Of a stretch of 64,000 bases of DNA, positions 36,630 through 47,429 are shown piece by piece (positions within the stretch are counted from its first letter, which is position 1; the number at the start of each line of letters is the position of its first letter). This DNA is from Terebella lapidaria (Eukaryota; Annelida; Polychaeta; Terebellida; Terebellidae). A program made the translations under genes and the position numbers. Below the pieces are notes generated by a model. The model was given only the letters and a program-made list of their open reading frames with translations, was not told the origin of the DNA and did no database searches. Location of the stretch: the NCBI GenBank assembly GCA_949152475.1, contig OX424560.1:7750001-7814000 (forward strand), read 5' to 3'.

Positions 36630-38694
36630 GAAAGTTGCTAACAAAAACACACACGTAAGATAGGTTAGGTCCATGCACCACACCAATACTGATATCATTG
36701 AGGACATGATGAGCACTGAGTATTCAGTTTATTATATTTATAGGGAGGAACCGTTTGTCTGATTCTATGTGCATTATTCTGATTCTATGGGCAGGAAGTC
36801 TGATTCTGTGAGCAAATTGTTTGATTCTATGGGCAAATAAGCGAGTAAGCTGTGGGGCACCAGTAAAACATGCTGGATCAACGACAACTTTCTCAACACA
36901 ATCTAATGGCACACGTTCTATTTACTCCATAAATCATTGCAGAATATGAGTTATGTTCAGTTTCTTATGCAGTGTTCACCGTTGTTCATACATTTGTCAC
37001 ACAAAAGTGGAACGGCTAGGTGGTGGAGCAGTTATCCATAATAAATCACCAACTTAAAAATAACAGAAACAAACCCGATTCTATGGGAACAAACCTGATT
37101 CTATGGGTAGGTTTATTTGATAACCATGGAACTATGGGCTACGATCTGTCGTCCATGTTATTGACCTTCTTCTAGAAACAGAACATAAAATCAAGATTCA
37201 ATAATATTTTTATTCAGGATCAGCATCGAGAAGCTGTTAGTTTCATGGCTATGACAACACCCTACCCATAGAATCAGGTTTGTTCCCATAGAATCAGGTT
37301 TGTTTCTGTTATTTTTATTCTATGTCCAATTTTGTTGGATTACGTAGCTGACTTCACATCCAGGAGCAATCAAAATGTTAACTGGAATAATTGTCATGCA
37401 ATTGTGGTCAATATATCCTGGTAAGTAACTGGAAGCGCTTTGTCTTTGGTGATTTATGATGGCTAACTGCTCCACTGCTTAGCCGTTCCACTTTTGTGCG
37501 ACAGATATATGAAGAGCGGTGAACACCACATAAGAAACTGAACATGAATCATATTCTGCAGTGATTTAAGGAGTAAACAGAACATACGCCATCAGATTGT
37601 GTTGAGAAGTTAGCCGTTGATCCAGCATGTTTTACTGGTGCCCCGCAGCTTACTTGCTTATTTGCCCATAGAATCAGACAATTTGCTCATAGAATCAGAC
37701 TTTTTGCCCATAGAATCAGGCAAATGCACATAGAATCAGACAAACGGTTCCTCCCTGTGATATTGTTCCAGTTGTTACACATAATAAGTTATTCTGCTGT
37801 AAATTTATAGTGAAAGAGGTATTTGGGGGTAATTTTTTATCTAGTGCTACTTGCACACTAAACTACTTTACAACGAAGAAAAGGCATTGCCAGTTGACGA
37901 GATCCAGCCAGGAATATCGCAACCTATATGCTTATACTTTTCCAGTACAATGCACAATCCATGAATCTGACCTTTGTATGTGTTTATATTGATGTGTACA
38001 AAGTTAATTTAGTGGAAAGAAAAATTTTAGGGCAATTTTACATCCAGTGTTACTTGAACACTGAAGCGCCTGTTACGTGAATACTTCAGCGCCTGTTACG
38101 TGAATCCTGCAGCACATATCTCGTGTGTGCTACGATAAACAATTGCTTGACAAACACAAACAGACGAGTGTCACCTCCCAATAACTGTTGAATTTGTTCA
38201 ACTGTGAACCAATCAACCCCCATGCACAGTAGCAGTGGGCAAAAGTTCCACTATATGGTGATTACATGTAGACAAAGGGGCAATCGGACGATAATTGAGG
38301 GATAATCTCATTTCATGTGTTTATAGTTAATAATAACGAAGGTGTCAACAACAAATGAAACTACCACGCAAAAGAATATCATTATGTTAGTCTATCTGCT
38401 CAGTCCCTTTGCTGGAACCTCGTTTGGGATGTGTTTCCAACCAGAGATACCCACCTACCATCAATTTTCTCAGATTATGTTGTTGCTTTTTGCAGGCTTC
38501 CTGTAACTCCGCTACAGGAATCCTGTGCGCACGTTGACGACTGTGCTATTGAAGGCTATCACATTTCCTTGGAAAAAGTGTGTGTTGGGGAATCAAGGGG
38601 CCATGTATACATGTCCATAGACTTGGTTATTGAATGTACATGTACTCACATAGACATGATTGCAATAGTCAAAAAGTCGAAAAAACGAAAAGTC

Positions 38695-40640
38695 TGAAGA
38701 CCTGGTGCCCCTTTGTTTGATGATATGTACTACCATCGTGGTGTTGTCTGTAACCACCATCCATCTGGTCCCTGGAGGATTGTGGCTGCCCCAATGATGG
38801 AATGCATGACTCACCGCATTCAGCTCTAGGACATTGATATACAACTGGCTGTCCCAACGACCGTACAGCTGTTCCTCGTCCTTGTGAGCTCCCCAGGCTA
38901 CCTGGGATGCATCCGAGAAGAATGTCTCGTGAGGCACATAGGCCTCCAGAGGCATCTCCCCGTGCAGGTTGGATTGATTCGCCCACCACCGGCAGGCCTC
39001 CAAAGCCCTGCAATCAAGGCGGATCTGACGATCCAGCGGATCCTCTGAGTGAGATTTTCCACTGAGTGGCCAGGGACCACAGGATCGGCCGCATGAAACA
39101 TCTGCCATGAGGAACCTGCTTCTCCATTGATACTAGCAGCCCTATTAACGACAACACTGTCCTTGTTGACGCCACCGGGTCTGTTAAAGGCGCAGTCACA
39201 CTGAGTCGTACGATTCTATGGTCGCGTGATCAGGTTCAAATTTGCTGAGTTACGATTGATCACCAATAATCGCCACTACAATCGTGACTGTTCATATGAT
39301 TGGTGGTACGCTTGGTGGCACGATCACTGAAAGAATGGAAAGGATTGAGAGCAAGCAGTCGTACGACCACGTGGCAGCTACCACCAACCTGTCGTGCCTT
39401 CAGTCGCAGCGATCACAGACCTGTCATACTACCAGTCTTTGCAATCAATGACCAGTCGCACGATAAATTGCGGCCTGACGCACGACCGTCCGTCTGATTA
39501 GACATAAGGGCACACAACTTGAACGTAGAACCATATTTTGCAGTTTTACAGTTTAGAAAAAAAGTGTTGTTGCGTCATGTAAATTTTTTTTCACTGCACG
39601 TTTTATCCTCCTTCGGGGAAGCTTCAAATGGGTGGTACCACCAATCGTAAGGTCGTGCTACCAAACGGTACAGGTCGAGATTAATTGTACCACTGATCAT
39701 GAAGTTGTACGACTGATTGCACCACTAGTCGCCAGGTTGTACGACTAGTAACACAACCATTTTGGCTAGTAACACAACCATTTTGGCCGATTGGTGGTGC
39801 CACCTTTCCCGACTGGTGGCACGATTGTGCAAGACGAGCGTGCGACCAGAGATCGTAGGTTGGGAGTTCTGAGTATGCCCATCGACCTTGCTGCGACTAG
39901 TTTCTTGTTTGCGACCATTCACGACCTATGCGATCAGTCGTACGTTTGTGTCACAATTTTTCCACGATTACAAAAAATTTAGGTTGCAGCAAGGTCGTAT
40001 TTTGGTCGTATCGTCAGTGTGTCGGGCCTTAACAAGACCTCCATCAGAGCCAGAGTCTTATCGATGCGGTCTCGAGGAGAGAGCGCTACTCCCCTCCTCA
40101 AATCAAACTCCTATGTAAACGCAATTCTGATTGGGCGTGAGATGAGATTCTTCCCAATATGGGATCCAACCCAGCTGAAGAGCCACGCCCAGTACCTTCC
40201 GTGCATGATTGAGAACACGATCGAGCAAATCTGCTACCACCAGCCAATCGTCTATGTAGAAATAAAACTGAATCCCCATAGCACAACATTTGGCGGCCAT
40301 GGCCCTTACGATCCTGGTAAAGACGTTAGTAGCCATGGCTACTCCGAAAGGGAGCACACAGAACTCGAAGGCGAATTTTGAAATGGGGATGGATAGGGAC
40401 ATGGAAATATGTGTCTTGTATGTCTGTACTGACCCCCCCCCCCCCCCTCCCCCCATAATCCTGGATTCATTGCACACTGCACTGATAGCGGGGACTCCAT
40501 CTTGAACCTGGGAATTACCAAGAACTCGTTGAGCTGCGACAGGTCTAATACTGGTCTTCATCAGCCTGTTTTCTTTAGGACAAGTAAGATAAGTGTGTAG
40601 AACCCGACCAGTGATCTGTACACTTCTCGAACTCCCTCTT
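38695..40640 (-). pseudogene. DIRS-like (tyrosine-recombinase) retroelement remnant: RT and RNase H
   Basis: The minus-strand order is RT then RNase H. The RT begins near 40,640 (VGFYTLILLVLKKTG), then DLSQLNEFLVIPRFKMES (40,490-40,550, another frame) and DTYFHVPIHPHFKIR (~40,390-40,420). Next are CVLPFGVAMATNVFTRIVRA and the catalytic FYIDDWLVVA (~40,255). After an inserted element (39,188-40,028), DPVASTRTVLSLIG and GRCFMRPILWSLATQW lead into RNase H: FFSDASQVAWGAH (catalytic Asp), INVLELNAV (catalytic Glu), TDNTTMVVHIIKQRGTRS (third Asp). These are hallmarks of DIRS-type RT/RH. Frameshifts, an in-frame stop and a poly-C expansion show it is dead. It is cut at 38,694 by the palindromic element; no recombinase or methylase-like region is visible. 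Confidence 0.85.
39184..40032. mobile_element. TTAA-flanked TIR element nested in the DIRS remnant
   Basis: TTAA at 39,184-39,187 and again at 40,029-40,032 flanks ~841 bp. The ends are related inverted repeats: AGGCGCAGTCACACTGAGTC on the left, and GGCCCGACACACTGACGATA read inward from the right. Removing the element and one TTAA rejoins the DIRS frame between MEVLL and TDPVAST, so TTAA is a real target duplication (piggyBac or Kolobok-like preference). The interior holds many scattered GTCGTACGAC-like and ACCACTGGTCG-like motifs and no transposase ORF. Confidence 0.8.
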
Positions 40641-40689
40641 TATTTTGCCACAGAAAAATAGCATAATTGCATATAAATCTCGATATGTT

Positions 40690-41110
40690 TAGAGTGATTG
40701 TATGATTACAACCTAAGGCGAACAAAATAGATTGGTATTCTTGTACAAAGTAGTCAATGGCATGATACCGGCTATCAAGGCGAACCATTAATAGTTAGCC
40801 TACGTCTAGACCTAGGCGTCAAATTAAACCCAAAGGACACCATGATTTCGAATACAATAATGTCCTTGATAAATTTGTCACAAACAATTCACAAAGCCCA
40901 TTCTAGGCAAAACTAAACAATTCACTAATTCATTCATCGCATGAACAGTTCTAGATTGGAATAAGCTGGACAATAGCATAGTCGAATCTAAATCCACTGA
41001 CACCTTCCACACGGCAGGACTGCTATGCAATAGGCCTACATGGCTGCTTTCTCTCCATCGGTGCTTAAATGCCAGAATTGCCATGGCTTCTGCACTGTAC
41101 ATTTTCTGAT
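40690..41110 (+). pseudogene. Degenerate C-terminus of a LINE ORF2
   Basis: On the plus strand, across frameshifts, pieces read ANKIDWYSCTK, VVNGMIPAIKANH, GEPLIVSLRLDLGVKLNPKD, then VLDWNKLDNSIVESKSTDTF and HTAGLLC. This is the order seen at the end of jockey/CR1-like reverse transcriptases (FYKIVNGLV.IP..., then ...PRTIRDWNNLP..IV...S...FK..L). The reading frame is broken in several places. Confidence 0.65.
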
Positions 41111-41519
41111 TCAGATTCAGAACGAGATAGTGGATAGGAAACTACCCTTCCAGCATTTTTCAATGTGACCTTCACCTTAGTATGATCATAAGAAATTACG
41201 AACAGTAATTCCCCTTCCTATATGCACGATTTTGAGCCGAATATAAGCTGTCACTGGGGCGGAAGCACCATGCACTGAGCAAATCAGCTGGATAGAAATG
41301 TTTATATTTTCCAGCAGAACATCATAATTGCAGTGGATGTAAATCATAATTGCGACCAATAACAGTTCATGTATGAATCACGCGTTTTGACCCGTATAGT
41401 TTTGTTTTGGATCATCGGAACAACTTGAAATTTTGTATAATAATTGGTTTTCAAAGCCGCAATTTTTCACCAAATTTCAAAATTATAAGCCTATATTATT
41501 TCTCAAAGAATGAAAAAGT

Positions 41520-41705
41520 TGTCAATTTAGGCCTACATTGATGTTAAATTTCAGTCCCAATATGGAGTCTGCACAATAGACAACTTTTTTCGATGTTAGA
41601 ATGGCTACAAGTCAACGCAATAGGTTCATACAGGCATAAACATGATAAAAGCCCTGAATTTATTTGATCCTATTTTGGACTGAAATTTAACATTGGGGTA
41701 GATTA
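41520..41705. repeat. Short inverted-repeat element
   Basis: ATGTTAAATTTCAGTCC near 41,541 is mirrored by GGACTGAAATTTAACAT near 41,677. The outer bases GGCCTACATTG and CATTGGGGTAG match only partly. It is probably a small MITE or hairpin; there is no ORF. Confidence 0.5.
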
Positions 41706-42560
41706 ATTGCTAATTTTTAATGTTTTTTTTTTTTTAGACAGCTTCTGTTTTTAGATAGACTTCAGTAGCTTCTTTAGCTCTCTGACCAGCATTGTGCTGG
41801 CTCGCGCCCAGGACGGGAATCCAGATCTCTCCTGAGTATAAATTCACACTCAAGGGTGCAAACCCGCCCCCCAACTTTTGTGGTGACTACCCCTCCCAAC
41901 TTTGGGACAGTTGTTTATTTTTGTGGGAGATATAATGTTAGGTCTATATGTGTGTGAAATTAATGCCAAAAGCCATCAAATACCACAATTTATCATGTGT
42001 ATTTCAAAAATTTTTCCGGGGGAATGCCAACAGACCCCCTTATAGTGTTGCTTCACCCCTTCGGGGCTCGCGATAGAAAATCATGTAGGCCTATTATCCA
42101 AATATTGGACCGACTCGCGCCCCTGCACCAACTTTTGTGAATATTAGATCTATCTTATTCACGAACATTTGTATCTAATTAAAAGGGCTTCGGCTCGCGT
42201 TTTACATATCACAACTAAGATACCTCTGGATTTTTGCCACGTCACATGAATTGAGCGGGGTGGATCTAGGATAAATCCGCGGTACACATTTTTTGCAGTC
42301 TGCAAATAAGGGTTACCCGCGTTATTTTGAACGAAGTGAACATTTCATAAACATGACGATGATGAGCTGAAAACTAGTTCAGCATATCACCAAATCATAA
42401 CAATTATTCTGTATAAATTTGGATAGACAACTATATTAGGTATTGACACAATTTCAACGTGTATAATGAACAAAATCATGAACGAAATAATAAAATCAGT
42501 TAATATTCCTTCATTATCGCTCACAATATAATACAGTAGTACGTACACAGTACAGTAAGC

Positions 42561-44437
42561 GGCCATATCGTGATATAGTCCCCGCCGGGGATACTGTCTC
42601 CCACCACCCAAAGACTTTCGATATATAAAAATTGGATCGAAATATTAAAATGGTGTTATTATTTCAACGGAATAAGCCTCGTCATAATGTTGCACTTTAT
42701 TCCGTGTCTACATATTACTCGTGAAATAGACCCCGGGGACGATTTCACGAATGAGAATGAAATAGGTTCGTACAGTTTTCGGGGACTATATCACGAGTAA
42801 TATAAATATGGGGAGTTGTTTAAAAAAAATTGGTACTGGGTGTATTTCTGGGCTCAGGGAAATAGTCCCCGGGGACTATATCACGAGTAATATATAGGAG
42901 ACACCACTAGTTTAGAAGCTAAAAGGGCGACGGATATGATGGGGTTAGAGTAAAAAATGGGGAGTTGTTTTTGGGGGTAAAAATCAACGTCGGATCGGTA
43001 CTGGGTGTATTTCAGGGCTCAGGGGAATAGTCCCCGGGGACTATATCACGAGTAATATATAGGAGACACCATTAGTTTAGAAGCTAAAGAGGGCGACGGA
43101 TATGATGGGATTAGAGTAGAAAATGGGGCGATGTTTTTTTTGGGGGTAAATATCAACGTTGGATTGGTATTGGGCATATTTCTGGGCTCAGGGAAATAGT
43201 CCCCGGGGACTATATCACGAGTAATATATAGGAGACACCACTAGTTTAGAAGCTAAAGAGGGCGACGGATATGATGGGATTAGAGTAGAAAATGGGGAGT
43301 TGTTTTTTTGGGGGTAAAAATCAACGTCGGATTGGTACTGGGTGTATTTCTGGGCTCAGGGAAATAGTCCCCGGGGACTATATCACGAGTAATATATAGG
43401 AGACACCACTAGTTTAGAAGCTAAAAGGGCGACGGATATGATGGGGTTAGAGTAAAAAATGGGGAGTTGTTTTTTTGGGGGTAAAAATCAACGTCGGATT
43501 GGTACTGGGTGTATTTCAGGGCTCAGGGAAATAGTCCCCGGGGACTATATCACGAGTAATATATAGGAGACACCATTAGTTTAGAAGCTAAAGAGGGCGA
43601 CGGATATGATGGGATTAGAGTAGAAAATGGGGCGATGTTTTTTTGGGGGGTAAATATCAACGTTGGATTGGTATTGGGCATATTTCTGGGCTCAGGGAAA
43701 TAGTCCCCGGGGACTATATCACGAGTAATATATAGGAGACACCACTAGTTTAGAAGCTAAAGAGGGCGACGGATATGATGGGGTTAGAGTAAAAAATGGG
43801 GAGTTGTTTTTTGGGGGGTAAAAATCAACGTCGGATTGGTACTGGGTGTATTTCTGGGCTCAGGGAAATAGTCCCCGGGGACTATATCACGAGTAATATA
43901 TAGGAGACACCACTAGTTTAGAAGCTAAAAGGGCGACGGATATGATGGGGTTAGAGTAAAAAATGGGGAGTTGTTTTTTTGGGGGTAAAAATCAACGTCG
44001 GATTGGTACTGGGTGTATTTCAGGGCTCAGGGAAATAGTCCCCGGGGACTATATCACGAGTAATATATAGGAGACACCATTAGTTTAGAAGCTAAAGAGG
44101 GCGACGGATATGATTGGGTTAGAATAAAGAAAGAATGTGAGTCCGAAAATATAGGCCTGGTATACACTGTAACAATGTGAAGTGTATATATTGGGATACA
44201 AAATCCCAAGCCTTATATGTCTATGCCCCTCATTCCGTGACTGAAAACGGAATAAACGGCAATGCAAATTATCAAAACGTCGTAGCTGTCGGCATATTGT
44301 TACTATAAAGGGATATATTTCATGGTTTGGTGCATGCACAGCCAACTATACACAGCATACACCACAGATGTCAAATGCTCATGCCCTAACCAGTGCAGGG
44401 AAATACTCCCCGGCGGGGACTATATCACGATATGGCC
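42561..44437. mobile_element. TIR-bounded element containing a satellite array
   Basis: A 31-bp perfect terminal inverted repeat lies at 42,561-42,591 and 44,407-44,437. It begins GGCCATATCGTGATATAGTC and ends in CCCGCCGGGGA. Both ends sit beside TAAGC or GCTTA-like flanks. Between them is the ~168-bp satellite plus short unique margins that contain two separated copies of an ATAAGCCTCGTC-like block outside and inside the element. No transposase was seen. The right end lies about 350 bp upstream of the MPLKIP start codon. Confidence 0.75.
42779..44130. repeat. ~168-bp tandem satellite, about eight units, with three-unit higher-order pattern
   Basis: The landmark AGTCCCCGGGGACTATATCA starts near 42,864, 43,029, 43,198, 43,366, 43,533, 43,702, 43,870 and 44,037, a spacing of 165-169 bp. 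Variant words recur every third unit: GGCGATG, GTAAATATCAACGTTGG and TATTGGGCATATT occur at ~43,131-43,170 and ~43,628-43,685. ACCATTAGTTT marks the units at 43,069, 43,572 and 44,077. The array therefore amplified as a ~504-bp trimer. The first unit is shorter. Confidence 0.9.
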
Positions 44438-44785
44438 CAGTAAGCCACATCGTGATGTAGGTTTTGTTAGTTTTGGACGTTATGATTTCTCCACCCCCGC
44501 CCCCTCCCCCACCCGCCCACCACCCTCCACGATTTCTCACAAGTCCTAAGTTGAGTAAAACAAGTTAGAACTACTATTTTAACTGAATAAGCCTCGTCTT
44601 AATGTAGCGGGACATATTTCACGAGAATGCCGTACAGTATTTTTTGCAAACTTGAATCCCTCATTCTAACATTGTTGTGCAGATATAAGCCACAGTATTT
44701 TAATTGTCAAAGCTGATATGAAATAAGTTAGACCAGAGTTAATTCATTTTCTTAAATTACAGGACAACACTGCTGGGAGTTCAAC

Positions 44786-45608
44786 ATGTATCGGCAAGGT
44801 AACCCGGGCAACCAGAACCCCAACCCCCAGAACAGATTCAACATCAGTGATTCTAGTCCCTACAGTGGCGATTCTAGTGGCGGCACACCTTTCCGCAGTC
44901 CTCACCATCGTCCGAGATACCAAAGCTCTCCCCGGTACCACCCACAGTTCGGCTCACCATTCCCCGACCCGTTCCGGATGCCGGGAAGTGGGGGCATGCG
45001 ACCACAGAGAAGTCCACGACCATCGCAGTCACCTAGACATGACTACAACTACCCTTCACCCCAGGGGGGCGGGGGCATGGACTCGCCTTATCACCAGGAC
45101 AACTGGCGCATGTCAACACCGATGTCGGGTGGAGGGCGTGGCCGCGGCAGACATCACTACCACTCAGGAGGCAGGGTTGGTACAGTTCAAAATTTGAAAT
45201 TATGATCACACTGATATGATCAAGTGATAGTGATCCTATCATAATATTTGGAAACTACACATGAATCTAGAAAATATAGATCTGTTGAAGACATCTACGG
45301 TAAATAAATGGTCACAGTGAAGCTTTCCATGATAGCTAGCGAAAATTCTTCAATTAATATTTTCCTAATCATTTACACTCACTAATAATATCATAATTAC
45401 ATATTGCTAATTGCCAACATATACATGTTTGATGTACAAGTTTGTACAACCCTCTCTCATTTTTTCCCAGGATTATTCGTCTCCCGCCGGTGGCCCTAGC
45501 GACTCAAATCCCGGTGGTTCGGACGACATCAGTATGTACTACAATCCCAGTATGATGGAGAACCCATGGGCCAACCTTCAGCCAGTACCTGCTATGTACA
45601 AGTCCTAG
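44786..45608 (+). CDS. MPLKIP: MPLKIP / TTDN1 (M-phase-specific PLK1-interacting protein)
   Basis: Two exons encode 175 residues (human ~179). CDS exon 1 is 44,786-45,175 and exon 2 is 45,471-45,608, with donor AGG/gttggta and acceptor tttttcccag/, phase 0. The long N-terminus is low-complexity, rich in Gly, Pro, Ser, Arg and Tyr (PHHRPRYQSSPRYHPQFGSP, GGGRGRGRHHYHSGGR). The conserved C-terminus DDISMYYNPSMMENPWANLQ and PVPAMYKS matches the human [20 protein letters not shown] tail, the family signature. In vertebrates the protein binds PLK1 and the lariat-debranching enzyme DBR1, and its loss causes non-photosensitive trichothiodystrophy. A pyrimidine-AG (aaattacag/) 23 bp before the ATG suggests an upstream 5'UTR exon, which I could not place. 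Confidence 0.87.
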
Positions 45609-46225
45609 CAGTCATCTAACTAGCACGGCATGCTTGATGCTGTCATCTTCCGTGTCAGACATTGTCAGTCTTGTGTTTGGATGCATGGTGAACAATGAAC
45701 ATTGAACACAGTGTGAAAAATGGTGATGATCCATTGAAACTCTCTCTGAAGGGTGCATGTGTATGTTTGACAAATTGCTGTATGAATGAGATTGTAAATG
45801 AATGGTAATGAGACTGACTTTGAAAGAGGATTTGGTAATATGGTATGCATGTTCATGGACAATAGAGTCATCAAATTCTTGTGGTTGGTTCAGAAGATAA
45901 AGTTCTGATGATTTTGAATGTGTTTATGTGTCCAGTAATGTCATGTAGAGAAAACCACTATCCCATTGTCAATTATCACTATTCTACATGTATTGTCTTT
46001 GTATAAATATGTACATGTGTGAATATTGACTTTTGTCTACCGGTACATGCACAGCCTGTGTACAGCTTGTCACTGAATTCTTCAAAAAATACTTTGTTCC
46101 CTGCATTGTTTCTGTGCGAGACCAAATTTTGTGCAAATATGATAACATTGTGTAGGAATGCTCAATGTTGTTGTTCGTTTTTACATGTTTCATATTGGAA
46201 TAAAGATTTTAAGAAGTTGGAGAAA
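45609..46225 (+). other. MPLKIP 3' UTR with polyadenylation signal
   Basis: About 600 bp of AT-rich, stop-rich sequence follows the stop codon. An AATAAA (46,199-46,204) is the first convincing polyadenylation signal on the plus strand. The cleavage site is inferred about 15-25 bp downstream. Confidence 0.6.
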
Positions 46226-46892
46226 AATTTAAAGATTTATTATTTCGCAGAATTGATTACCGGTAAACATTAGAGGAAGCAAAGCCGAAGGGACGTGAAT
46301 CTATGGTTTTACAGTGTCTTTTAAAATTATACTAAAATAAAGGTTGCTCCCTTTTCTTGTGACTTGGCCCATCTTCTGGGTCGCCTCTAATACATGCTCG
46401 TCTACCATACCCATGGAGTTTTGTCTAGGAGGTCCTACTGCCAATATCATCTGATGGAGAGGCATTTCCCAGTCTGTATCTAGGCAGGCATCTTTTCGGA
46501 GCAGATAGATTAAATGGGTTCAGACTCGACTTGAAAGCATACTGGTACATATAGTCCCGGCTCAAATTGCATGTCCACGTGGGTGCACTAGTATACAAGG
46601 TTACCATATAAAGAGATTTGTGTTCGAATATTGACCAATAAGTCGAGCAGATGTCTTTAATTTTGTCACACTATTTTATTTGGTGCAAGGTTTCATTTGA
46701 CAGTTTCTTCCCTCCCGCCAAATATATTGTAATGGTTTTGGGGTGTTCCCAAAAGCTTCCCAAGGTAATTCGTGTATATTTTGTGATATTACGGTTGAAT
46801 AACGGTTTATTAAAGAGTATATGTGTTAAAAGGTTCATATGGTTGTATATAGATGGTTTTAGAAAGGTGTTCCGCCTTGGAATAGAGTAATT

Positions 46893-47340
46893 CAATGTTG
46901 GTAAAGCCGGAAACGGAACCGGAGACAAAACCGGAGACGGAGCCGGACACGAAGTCGGAACAATGGAGTACAAAAACGTAATGACGTTATTTCCGGAAGG
47001 TCATGTGATCAGCCTCGTTTTCGGTTTAAAAGGTGACGTGTCAGCCACTGATTGGTTCTAGCATGTTTTTGGAAAATCCGGAAAAATCAGTGTTTTGGCG
47101 GACTATGACGTCACAATAGGTTGGTCACGTGACGTGGGTCTCAGGTCTATAAAAGCCCCCGCTTCGGCGGGAACGGCGGAGTTGGTGTCCTTACGTCGAC
47201 CTGTGCAGACCCTTCTCCCTTAGCAGAGTACTCCCTTGCTCCAGCTTGAGTCATGCAGATGATTACAGTTTATGTCTTCCGACTGTACACTTAGAGAAAT
47301 AAATCTGAAAACTTATTCTGGGTTGTTTTTCCGTGTTCGT
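46893..47340 (+). mobile_element. LTR-like segment (TATA box plus nearby polyadenylation signal)
   Basis: TATAAAAG (47,148-47,155) is followed only ~150 bp later by AATAAA (47,298-47,303), the compact layout of a retrotransposon LTR. Upstream lie an ACCGGAGAC-type short tandem repeat (46,905-46,950), TGACGTCA (47,106-47,113) and CACGTGACGTG (~47,127). The exact LTR ends and a primer-binding site could not be fixed. A small host promoter is an alternative. Confidence 0.45.
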
Positions 47341-47429
47341 TAGGGAACTTGGAAATTATGATAAAGTTAAAAGTGAACGGAAAAAGAAAGTCATACAGAG
47401 AAGAAGGGAGACAAGTTAACGGTCGGTTA

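Larger units (their letters stand above)
34442..38694. mobile_element. Large palindromic (foldback-type) element, ~4.2 kb
   Basis: Sequence from 34,442 rightward reappears as its reverse complement ending at 38,694. Matching landmarks are TATTGCAATCATGTCTATGT at 34,470 and its complement near 38,655, the CAGTCGTCAACGTGCGCAC block (35,718 and ~38,525), and the AATTGCTTGACAAACACAAA block (~36,095 and ~38,145). Others are the motif-rich block at 36,750-36,900 versus 37,590-37,760, and inner arms 37,054-37,111 versus 37,261-37,316. About 150 bp of unique loop lies at 37,112-37,260. The left arm is interrupted by a second foldback element (34,599-35,713) and a ~270-bp insert (~36,465-36,735). The right arm is interrupted by ~115 bp (37,317-37,435). 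No transposase was recognised. It lies against a truncated DIRS RNase H sequence, so it probably inserted there. Confidence 0.85.

Noticed and set aside
35500..38700. Possibility that the inverted arms are a CRISPR-like or regulatory array
   Set aside because: Repeats are long, inverted and irregular in an animal genome; a transposon palindrome explains them.
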